From positions 22,328,634 to 22,392,633 of the forward strand of contig OZ034970.1 in the NCBI GenBank assembly GCA_964030785.1: a stretch of 64,000 nt of DNA, given 5' to 3'. The notes under the pieces are model-generated. The model saw only the letters and a program-made list of their open reading frames with translations. It did not search any database and was not told the DNA's origin. Below are positions 22,827 to 32,731 of the stretch, piece after piece (the stretch's first letter is position 1; each line of letters starts with the position of its first letter). This stretch comes from Siderastrea siderea (lineage: Eukaryota; Cnidaria; Anthozoa; Scleractinia; Rhizangiidae). A program made the position numbers and the translations under genes.

Positions 22827-25800
22827 TCAGGCATCTGAATCATTTACATTTTGCCTTGACAAGAACCGACTCCTATGCCTTGAAACAAGTTCACTAGTGG
22901 GTAAGGGAATTGTGGGTGCAATAGTAGGAGCAATTCGCCTGGGATCATTCAGTGACATTTCCATGAAATCTTGCATGCACCCACAATCATTCTGCCGCAT
23001 CTTGAAAATTTTAGCCATAAGCATGGGAATGTATGAATAATCCTTGTCTTCCTTCAGTGCAACAGCATCCCAGTGTTTTGACCGTTGGTTGTATTTCCTG
23101 GAATATATGTTTTCCCCTGACTCATTGCTCTGGGGTTTTCGATGAAGGTGATAGTTATGGTCTATTGCACACAAAGTTTTCCTTGCTTTGAAGCCTTTGT
23201 ACCTGGAATCCAAGTTGTTAGTTTAGTAAATCAATCTCAGTACACAAGACCTAACAGGTACATAATAGGCTGTGATGAAACAATGATATTAAAAAGAAAG
23301 GAAAAAATCCTATATAACTACTTGCAAAACCTTTTTTTTTTTGGCAAAAATTGTTATATTGTTTACTAGCTATTGGAAACCATTTCTTTAATTCACTTCA
23401 AAGTTTGAAAAGCCTCCCCTTTTTAATATGCTGGTCTTCACTGGAAAACTGGAATCCAAGTTGGTAGTTTAGTAAATCAATCTAGTACACAAGACGTAAC
23501 AGGGATATAATAGGCTCTAATGAAACAACAATATTAGAAGCAATGAAAAATCCTATATAATTACTTGCAGAAAATCCTTTTTGGTAAAAAACTGTTATAT
23601 TTCCTTGATATTGGAAACCATTTCAGAAATGCACTTCAAAGTTTAAAAAGCCTCCTCTTGTTTATATGCTGGTCTTCACAGGAAAACAAAAATACAGCAA
23701 AATCTTATGAAACTTACTGAAAAGCACAGCGCTTCGTAGCATACATCAGCGAATGGCTGTTTACAGTCTCCAACAATCCAGTGTGCCTGAAAATAACAAA
23801 ATAGCATATTTTTACAAATGCAAAATTAAATAAAGTTGGGTGAAGTGAGATTATTTTCCTATTAACCTTTTAATCTCTTGCAACGATCAGCACCAATCTT
23901 GCAATACCATGATATCATTATGACATGAGAATTGAGCAAATGATCACCAATAATGCATTGTTTTGTCATTGAAACACCTCCTAACTAGTCCATAAGGAAA
24001 TGCATGGTGATCAGTAAGGAGACTGCCACTAATATTGGAGCATAATGGAAACCAATGCACAATTCTAGACATGAAACCTTTTCTCCTTGTTTTGCATCCA
24101 CTAAACTGTAATGGTGGTCACGGGTGGTCATGTTTACTTACCTGAATTTAACATAATACTTGAGAGAGGCCAAAAGTCTTGGATTGAGGATAACTTCCTG
24201 GAGTGCCTGGAAGTCCTTGTCTCTCCTGTCAAACCAGGGCAAACTGTGTTCAGAGTCGTCGGGGATAGGTTCATGTGCACAGCTACCATCAATCCACTCA
24301 TGCTGATTACAAACATGGTGTAGCAGGCTAATCCACAGCGTCTATGAAGAATAGAAGTCAATGAACACAGAATGATACATATATACGAGATAGAATCATA
24401 CGTCAAAAAAAGTTGATAAACGATACAATAATGTTGCAAAACTAAAATGAATGAGCCATCCGTAGACCAGTACAGATATATATAGAGTTGTACAATGAAA
24501 GGTACTTATGATTGAACTATCATAATAAAGATACCATAATTATAAGTAATACCTTGAGCTTGCTCTCTTGGCCATCGCAGTTAGCACAACAGAACCAAAA
24601 GTGGTTTATGATATGATCAGTCCAGAGAGCTATTTTCTCGTTGCCTTTTGTCTTCCCAATCTAAATGAAAAATGCAGATTTCTATAAGCAAGATGAAACC
24701 ATATAAGGCGGTAGTGGTGCATTTTCACCCTTTGGATATGCTGTGCTTAAAATTACTTTTTGGTTTACATGAAAAGAAAATTGAAACCAACTGCCCATCT
24801 GTTTCAATCGCCTTGGTTACCCCGGGAAAAAAATGCATAATAAAAAATGCTTTACAATCAAACCAAGTTAACATTCAGTTTGTCACAACAGATTTGGAAA
24901 CTTTCAGCACTAAAGCTAATATTCATACCTGAATGAGGCACTTCCGAATATTCTTTGATTTGTGCCAAATGTCCAGAGAGTGCACTATGTCTTTGAATTC
25001 ATCAGCTAAGAGGAAAGGAAAATAAAGAATTATTTTTGCAAAAAAAAAAAATTGCTCCAAAACTACTATCTTGAGAACAATTGTGGAGCGTATTAGGCAA
25101 ATGTTTGTTTTGCGGGGTACTAGTGCATAATCCCGAGCAGGTAAGTCAAGGCCATCTTGTCATGATGGCCAATGAGAACCAATGAGAACACAGGATTTAC
25201 CACATATTGCCCCCCCCCCCCACCCCAGGAAACTCCAGCCTTACAACAACTGTCACAACACTTATTTTAAGAACTAGATTTAGCCGTACGGCCAAATCCT
25301 GGGTTTAAATCATTTACAGTACAATTCCAAAACAAATATGAAAAGAACTTGTTTATGAACAGAGCTTGTTTAGAGATTTGATAAACATTTACAAGTATAA
25401 ATACCATCATTTTAATTATGGAACTTGATGCGTCTGTCACAACTTCCTTCAAATTGACGATGTCCTTCAATTTCACAATTGCACGCTTAAGGGCCTCTTT
25501 TTCCATGCATGGTGACTTGCCTCCAACCTCCCGTTTGTCAAGGCACTCCAAGTGAATAATGTAATCTTGCATGGCATTTGTTACCATGACAAAGTATGTG
25601 AGATACTTTGCAGAGTGACCTGGAGAATCACTCTGCCCATCTCCACTTACAATCACTTCCAAATTGCCAATTAAGGAAACAATGTTTGAACGAAGCCACT
25701 GCCACCACTCATCAATTGCAGGGACACAATAAAACTTCTGCACGCGAAAGAAAGAGGCCTTTGAAGGACAGGCCAGGCCTAAGAATCTACTCATCAGTTC

Positions 25801-28785
25801 CACCTTCGCAAAGTTGTTACCAGACAACAGGACTGCAGCAGAGAATTGGAGGTTATTGGCATACATCCCGCTGTACTTTTCCGAGGAACTCCACTTGCCC
25901 TTGTGACCATTTGTACATGTCCACCATATCTCCTGTGTACAACCAACAGTCTTTGACTTAACTTTACATTTCCCACAACAGCCAGGCTCCTGACATCTAC
26001 CTTTGAACAATTCAATGATCTTCGACTCTGAAGCCAAAAACTTTCTATCAGTGATCTTTATCAGTTCTTCTGTGTGTTCATGAATTTCTTCTGCCCGTGA
26101 AAACTGCCATCCTGGCCCAATAGGGTATTCACAGAATAGTGGTTCAGCTTCGTGTTCCTCACTGCAATCTTCTGCATCACTTTCGCTGGAAACAAATTAA
26201 AATATTCAGTCATCTCGATTATGCCACTAAAGATGTACGTAAATTACACCACACGTTTATTATAATATTATAATTGAGTTGTTGACCAAGTGTGGGGAGC
26301 TTCAGCCACAAAGTAAAATCAATGATTCCGTAAATAATACTATACACAGTTATTAAACTGGATTGTTTCGTACATGTACATTCAGAATAATCAAGGGTGA
26401 GTATATGTAATCTGGAAACACAATTACCTGACAATCTCTTGTAGCTCTTCATCGCCCAAATCGTAATCCTCACTGTCGACATTCTCATCTTCAACATCAC
26501 TTTCGCCACCACTGCTCTCACTACTGGAACTGGAGCCGCTTGCATCACCATCACTGTGGTCCTCCAATAATGACAAAAAGTTCTGCAGGCTGCAGAGACA
26601 AAAGGATAAACTTAAAATTGACAAGTCCTAAATGGAAAATTAAAAAGAAAAATAAATGTGACATGTGAAAAACAAAATTCCCCAGGTGCCAAGAGGAAAA
26701 CAGTGTTGCTATTCAATAATTTTGGACATCTCGCAAATTTTGCCACCCAGTGAAGTTTGATAGTGCAATTCAAGCAGGAAAAACCTGATGACATCAACAG
26801 GGTCAAATTGACCCAACCATGATTGGAATACATGGCTAGTCTCTGAAATGTATCACTAGTCTCTAAACAGCATGTTATCAAGTAAACACCATAGAAAACA
26901 TACTTTGTTACATTTAATTCTTCTTTGTCGTTGTTGTCAGTTTTCTCGTCAATAATGTTACTCTCAGAATCGTCATCCGAGCTATCTGACTGGAAGTTTT
27001 TGCCAGGAGTCAATATGACTGACCCATTCAGTATTTGATAACTTTCATTTTCATCCTCAGTGTCTGCAAATGTTTTGCGAGTTTCACCATCTTCATCACA
27101 ATTACCACCAGTACCATCACCAGTACCATCACCAGCATTGTCCACAAATGAACCTGTAACATCCACAAAACTACTACTCTGGTTGCTGAAAGAAAAATAG
27201 GAAAATCAATTTTAACACAATAAGAAACATGAATGTGGATGGTCATTAGCCAAGTTCCATTGGAAATGCCACTGAGTAAAACCAAGTACTGTAGAAAATA
27301 CATGTTTTTGTAACTTTTAACAGGATGTGTTTACATGGCTCAACATTGTTCAACATTTATGGCTCCAAATATATACATGTGAAAACCTAGTAGTCAACAG
27401 TGGAAAAAATATGTAACCATCCACAATAAATTGATGCATCTACTCTCTACATGAGGTGTTATTGATCTCAAATCCATACCCCCTCTGTAGCAGAACTTGT
27501 AGGTGAAACTTAAAACCTCCCCCTTCTCCCACTACAATAGAATGGCAAAATGATTCCATTGATTATTTACGAATGCATTCTAAAATACAGTAGAAACATG
27601 CAAACTGCATTTCAGTGTCAAAAATCAATTTTGTTTTATACATGTAACAGGGCAGAGTAAAAATGTTTTATTCCAGAAACACAGTAACAGCAAATCTTAT
27701 CTTGTCAAATAAAGCTAAAACATACATGTACATTGGTAAAGTATGATCGTCCAGGTGAGAGTAGCCCTGGGAAAGACTGATTGCAATGGCATTGATTGAC
27801 GTTTTGACAACCTGACTCTGATGATGACTTGACATCTGCTGCTCAGGTTGTCCAAACGTCAATCAACGTCATTGCAACAAGTCTTTCTCATTACTACACT
27901 CACCCGGACGATCATACTTTACCCACTTACATGGTGTATAATATGACTTCTGGGTTCAAACCATTCACAAATTTAAAACAGTTCCGGCAACACATACCTT
28001 TCAGAAATTGATATATCACACTGACTATCGCCAACAACACACGGGGACATTTCAGGTGAGAACAGACACTGCCATTTTCTATTCTGGCTTGGGGTTGAAG
28101 TAACTGGAACTGTAATAAATTTAGTATATTTCAGCATACCACTTACGGACTGAGAGGACGACCGGAAATATACAACTGTAGCAGTTACCAAAACACGTGT
28201 GTTTGTTTACCTGATGATGAAGCAGCGGTCTTTCTTTTCAGTTGTTTTGTTGTACTTCCCTTTCTCAGTCGAACAGCTTGTGTGCCCTCTCTGTTCAATC
28301 TAAAACAGAATGATTCCCGTAAATTAAAATTCTGAATCAAAGCATACAAATTCATGTAAGATCCGGGATAACAACACATAACAGCTGCATAAATACGGGG
28401 AGGATTCAACGTCAAAAACACAGCATAGACGTTGCCAGTATTCACTAAGAAATCTTTGTTAAAAAAAAGGGAAGTTGGAGCAATTGGACTTCAATTCCGC
28501 AAGCAAACCAGTACAACACAGAAATTATTGAAGGACATGTAACCTTGGGACTACTGACCTTTGCAACCTTGCCATTTCCAGCGAAAGCAGATGTGCCGCA
28601 AAATCGTTGTCAGTATTAAACAGACTCATGCCTTTATAAATTTTCCACGTTCGGTGGACGCGTTTGGTTAGCCACACACGACTTCTAGATCCATTCCAGA
28701 TTGCCCGGTTTAACTTATGTGCTTCCAGAGACTCCACAGAACGTCCCGTCGCCGGTCGGCCACGACGTCTCTTCTGAGCATCCAT
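22827..28785 (-). CDS. Transposase-like protein, 11 exons, phase error at exon 6/7
   Basis: Minus-strand exons: 28785-28559, 28299-28211, 28109-27998, 27185-26904, 26589-26428, 26185-25405, 25005-24929, 24660-24553, 24341-24142, 23786-23718, 23202-22827. All junctions are GT-AG and in phase except 6/7, where one base is missing (sum 2483 nt; 2484 would give 827 residues). Features: AT-hook-like RRRGRPATG (6-14), two acidic Ser/Asp/Glu stretches (about 150-290), Cys pairs (CQEPGCCGKCKVKS), GDGQSDSPGHSAKY (about 472-485), VVTDASSS (about 535), LDIWHKSKNIRKC, HFWFCCANCDG, LHHVCNQHEWIDG, LLETVNSHSLMY and IDHNYHLHRKP. This is a large animal multicopy family. The spaced GDG/TDA aspartates resemble a DDE transposase, possibly Kolobok-type, but that assignment is uncertain. 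As written, translation would stop about six codons into exon 7. Confidence 0.75.
23202..23685. repeat. Tandem duplication of about 245 bp carrying a splice acceptor
   Basis: Unit 23202-23447 is repeated at 23450-23685 with moderate divergence. The unit begins with ctggaatccaagttg, the complement of which is the 3' splice site of the last exon. A decoy acceptor therefore lies about 245 bp upstream of the true one in the same intron. Confidence 0.8.
27738..27920. repeat. Penelope-like tail fragments in inverted arrangement, within intron 3
   Basis: Arms gatcgtccaggtgag and ctcacccggacgatc enclose a near-palindrome of about 180 bp. Each arm read outward translates as AQVVQTSIN...YTHPDDHTLPTY or a near copy, and the right arm continues to MTSGFKPFT. 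This peptide recurs at the end of Penelope-type reverse transcriptase genes in cnidarian DNA (recollection, not checked). A single-arm copy lies at 38640-38790. Confidence 0.5.
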
Positions 28786-29024
28786 CGACTGAAATGCCGA
28801 TTTCGGCCGCTAAAACGCTTTAAACCTTACGAAAACTGAACTGATATTTACAACATGAAACAAAGACTATAAAGAGTGAAGTAAGAATAGCGGATGATCA
28901 AAATTCGAGCGCGATTTCCACAGATTGTTCCACCATAAACTCACACCGAATTTAGTGTCGACCCGGACAACTTATTTCTGAGCCGTTCCGCTCGCGCATG
29001 CGCTTACTCGTGAACATCGGCCTT
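28786..29024. other. Upstream region of the 11-exon gene
   Basis: GC-richer than its surroundings, with gcgcatgcgctta at about 28993. No TATA box stands out. It probably holds the promoter of the minus-strand gene, up to the first hairpin element at 29025. Confidence 0.4.
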
Positions 29025-29765
29025 TAACAATTAGCCTGCGAAATCGCGCGGAATATCACCTGATACTTAGCCGACGAGGCCGTAGGCCGAGTTGGCTAAA
29101 TCAGGGGATATTCCGCAAGATTGAGCAGGGTAATTGTTTTATTATTCAACAAATTCCCATCGACTACTATTTTCAGAACGAGAAAAACTACGGCTCTATG
29201 ATGAAAACGCTAAAAGCTAGCAACACATAAGCTTAATAAAAATCAAAACAGGACTTCGTGAAATCGAAGTTTACTACCGTTCACTTAAAAAGACTTATTT
29301 ACAAACTCATGTTTGGAAATGACAAGACAAAGTAAAAAAAATATTGCTACCTTACCGAGAATGGCCTCTTCCTGTGAATTAAAATCTTTTCAACTTCAAT
29401 CTTTACAACTTTCCGTGAGCAAGTGTGCTGCTTCGTTCGCAATAGTATTTTCTTGGTTGAGTTCTCACTATGAAAATTCCAAGTCAACCTCTGGATATCT
29501 TTGTGAGCTGAAGCAAATACTTGTTGACTTTTTGAGAGCATTTAATCGTGGAAAGTCTCTTCCAGGGAGTTACAATTTCCGGAGAACACTGTAAAACTGC
29601 CTCGCTTTTCAAAATGGCCCCCAAACAAGCAATGAAATAAAGTATGCAGTGCACTTCGAAATATGGTCATTTACGTATATCGCAGGATATCTGTCATGTA
29701 CGGATGACAGATATTGAGGGCTTCCTTACCATATATGGGCATAGTGACAATTTGTTGAATAATAA
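29025..29765. mobile_element. Hairpin-headed element, family A, copy 1
   Basis: The head is an imperfect palindrome (29026-29139) bounded by aacaatta and taattgtt, with inner arms gcggaatatc...gatattccgc and centre gacgaggccgtaggccgag. It is followed directly by ttattattcaacaaatt, whose complement aatttgttgaataataa closes the element at 29749-29765. The body holds a small palindrome atatctgtcat/atgacagatat (about 29687-29714). No intact gene. A minus-strand frame (ENSTKKILLRTKQH) persists but is not identified. A sister copy follows immediately. Confidence 0.75.
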
Positions 29766-29767
29766 TT

Positions 29768-30504
29768 AACAATTATCCTGCGAAATCGCGCGGAATATCA
29801 CCTGATACTTAGCCGACGAGGCCGTAGGCCGAGTTGGCTAAATCAGGGGATATTCCGCAAGATTGAGCAGGATAATTGTTTTATTATTCAACAAATTCTC
29901 ATCGACTACCATTTTCAGAACGAGAAAAACTATGGTTCTATGATGAAAACGCTAAAAGCTAGGAACACACTAAGCTTAATAAACATCAAAACAAAACTTC
30001 AAGAAATCGAAGTTTCCTACCGTTCACTCAAAAAGACTTATTTACAAACTCATGTTTGGAAATGACAAGACAAAGTAAAAAGAATATATTGCTACCTTAC
30101 CGAGAATAAGTCCTCTTCCTGTGAATTAAAATCTTTTCAACTTTACAACTTTCCGTGAGCAAGTGTGTTGCTTCGTTCGCAACAGCATTTTCTTGGTTGA
30201 GTTCTCACTATGAAAATTCCAAGTCAACCTCTGGAGATCTCTGTGAGCTGAAGCAAATACTTGTTGACTTTTTGATAGCATTTAATCGTGGAAAGTTTCT
30301 TCCAGGGAGTTAAAATTTCCGGAGAACACTGCTCAAATTGCCTCGCTTTTCAAAATGGCCGCCAGAAAGCAATGAACGAAAATCTGCAGTGCACTTCCAA
30401 ATATGGTCATTTACGTATATCGCAGGATATCTGTCATGTACGGATGACAGATATTGAGGGCTTCCTTACCATATATGGGCATAGTGACAATTTGTTGAAT
30501 AATA
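29768..30504. mobile_element. Hairpin-headed element, family A, copy 2
   Basis: Same plan and orientation as copy 1: head palindrome 29768-29880 (aacaattatcctgcg...gcaggataattgtt), TIR ttattattcaacaaatt, body about 95% alike by eye, closing at 30489-30504. Copy 1 and copy 2 share only a few bases at their border, so this is either a tandem duplication or an insertion of one at the edge of the other. Confidence 0.75.
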
Positions 30505-31850
30505 AGAAATGATAGATAACCAACGAGGCGCGTAGGGCCGAGTTGGTTATAATCATTTGATATCCAGGAAGCCCGAGTAGAATAATTGTTTTATTAAAAA
30601 CTTAACTAGTATTTTTGTTAAAAAAAATCAAGAAAGAAAGAGAAAAATGAGAAAAGGGATAAAAAGGGAGCAAGAATCGATCACATGACTGAACGAAAAA
30701 GGCGCCAAAACCTTGCGAAGTGTTGCAGCGTTTCATTGCAAAGCTGAATGAATCAATGAAAACTGCTCGAAAGTGAACGAAGTGGCACAAGTTTGGGAAA
30801 AAAATCTTGTAATTATTGGCTCTGAAATATGGTACATGTTTGATTTTTCCCGAAACATTGTTGTAATCATCGTTCAAAGCGGATTGAAGCTGTACAATTT
30901 CACCATATTAGCTGTTGGAGTTGAAACAGAACAAGTTTGTAATCTGTTCGTACAACGGAGCCATCATGTGGGTGTTTGATCGAAATGAAGACAGAACCAA
31001 TTTGAACTTGAAGAAGTGATTTCTATGCAGCTCAGAAGCAAGATTACTGTAGCGAGGAACATTAGAATTCACCATCATAGTTTGTTTAATGTAAAGCACA
31101 AAATGCAGTTGTTCTCGGTTTAGAGGTTGCGGACGGAATGGTAAAAACAACATTCAAACAACTGGAAAAGCGATTCAACTCCGTTTACATGGCATCCAAT
31201 TTCTATCTGAGCATTTGGACCTGTTGGAACACAGAGCTACAACGAGTACAGGTAAACCAGTGTCAATTTTGCGTGTTAAAGCCGAAAAAAATTTTCGCCC
31301 TTCCTTCGGCCTTCTTGGTAGTTTGCAGCTGTAGTTTGTTTAGTACTTGTTTAGACTGCTTCGTGATTTTCGCACCGAATCGTCATGAATGTGTGACAGT
31401 TGTTATTAAATGCTTCTGCCCCATTTCACTGTGTTTTATTTTGTCTTGTCTTGATATTTTGAAGTGGAAAGGCTTCCTGATAAAACCTACCGTTTGTTCA
31501 ATTTTAATGATCGACGTGACGATCGATGAAAGAATTGTAAACACAACGCTCAATGCTCAAATTTCTGATTTCTTTTTCTGCACAGTTTCTTTTGACTTGT
31601 GTTAGAAGACGCTGTTAGTGACGCTGTTGGAATTTCTGCTTAATTCAAATTCGCTGCCAAGTGATTTTTCTTGTCTATTTTTCTCGTCGGGTTGCTGGCG
31701 AGGAAAAAACTTCCAGCTCACTTTGTTCATTTTGTTGTTGAGTGTTCATTGTCCATATTTGGTCACAGCAGGTATATGAGCTGATAGCCTGGCTCCGTTC
31801 AGCCAATCAGAATGGTAGAAATCTAATATACCTAGTCCAGTTTTTAATAA
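30505..31850. mobile_element. Hairpin-headed element, family B, copy 1 (head 5' arm truncated)
   Basis: Head 30505-30590: gatagataaccaacgagg, centre cgtagggccgagttggtt, then aatcatttgatatccagg and taattgtt. The outer 5' arm present in the relative at 61288 is missing here because family A ends inside it. TIR ttattaaaaact after the head returns as agtttttaataa at 31839-31850. Body of 1.25 kb without a recognisable gene. Shares sequence with 61288-62650 and, degenerate, with 53370-53640. Confidence 0.7.
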
Positions 31851-31952
31851 ATAGATTTAGCCAAGCCTAAAAGCGGAGCCCCCCTTTTTGTTTTGTCTGT
31901 TTTTTGGTTTTGTTTTTTTTGTTTTTTTTGTTTTGTTTTTGCTGGCAGTTAT

Positions 31953-32731
31953 TAATTTGTGAAAATACTCTCCTCCAAGTCGTTTTATTAAAAAAAAAAA
32001 ACAGAAAAAAAAGAAAAAAATTGTTGCTCCCGCTGAGTGTCGAACCCGGGTCATCGGCGTGAGACGCCGGTAACTAGTCCACTAAGCCATGGGCGTTTGA
32101 CATTGTTTACGTGGTTAATTTTAATACTTATTTCTTTCTTCGCTACAAGCTGCCTATCAGCATGAAAATGCTGGTGTTTTTCCTGGCAAAATGTGTTCGA
32201 AACGCCGTAAAAACCATAGTTGTGGACAGAAAAAACCAAAAAGCACTAGCTCTGCTATATTTGGCGTCGAAACCGCTGCGAAAAGCTGCGAACTCAAGCG
32301 GTGTGCCGACCGAGTTTGAACAGAACCGACGAGGCAAATTTGAACTTTTTGCCTGAACTTTATCGCCGAATTTCTTTCGCCTAGATTGAACTTTTCCCCT
32401 TCCACCAAAAAGACAACTGAGTGTTCTTTTGAACTTTTTTTTCCACTAACAAATTTGTTTTTGACATTTGTTGTCTTTGCTTGTTTTGCTACAACGCGGG
32501 TCAACATGCGATTTCGCGCCGAAAACACACGGGATTCAGCACAGGGTTATATCCAGTGTAGGAAGTGTATTGGTAGCCCTGTGGTGCGGACGGACGGACG
32601 GACGTACGGATGTACGGACGGACGGTCACGTGACTACTACGTCACTACCAAAATTTTTTGGCTTGATAGATTACCAAATTTCCTTAGCAATGGAGCTCCG
32701 CTGACGCGCTAGCGCGCTGGCTCCGCTATTA
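31953..32731. repeat. Direct repeat L (0.78 kb) flanking the 5-kb palindrome
   Basis: Begins taatttgtgaaaatactctc and ends gctccgctatta. Near-identical to 37757-38547 in the same orientation. Contains a tRNA-like stretch, a T-rich tract and a ggacggac minisatellite (32586-32626, 4-bp phase). LTR-like placement, but without TG...CA ends or recognisable retroviral-type genes inside. Confidence 0.75.
32027..32095 (-). repeat. tRNA-derived segment (Glu-CTC-like)
   Basis: On the minus strand: box A-like tggcttagtggactagtt, hairpin cggcgtctcacgccg with loop gtctcac (anticodon position CTC), and box B ggttcgaca. The acceptor arms do not pair well and no CCA follows, so it is not called as a functional tRNA gene. 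It probably provides a polymerase III promoter to the repeat. Confidence 0.5.

Noticed and set aside
27829..28011. Separate 60-codon gene
   Set aside because: It is the Penelope-like tail peptide in an intron, running into exon 3 in the wrong strand and frame.
29025..31850. CRISPR-like array because of repeated palindromes
   Set aside because: Repeats are long transposon copies at 740-bp spacing in a eukaryotic genome, without spacers or cas genes.
32027..32095. True tRNA-Glu gene
   Set aside because: Acceptor arms pair poorly, the second copy has a changed anticodon loop, and it lies within a repeat.
32111..32712. Several open frames in the 0.78-kb repeats
   Set aside because: Overlapping frames on both strands that persist only because the repeat is duplicated; composition-driven.
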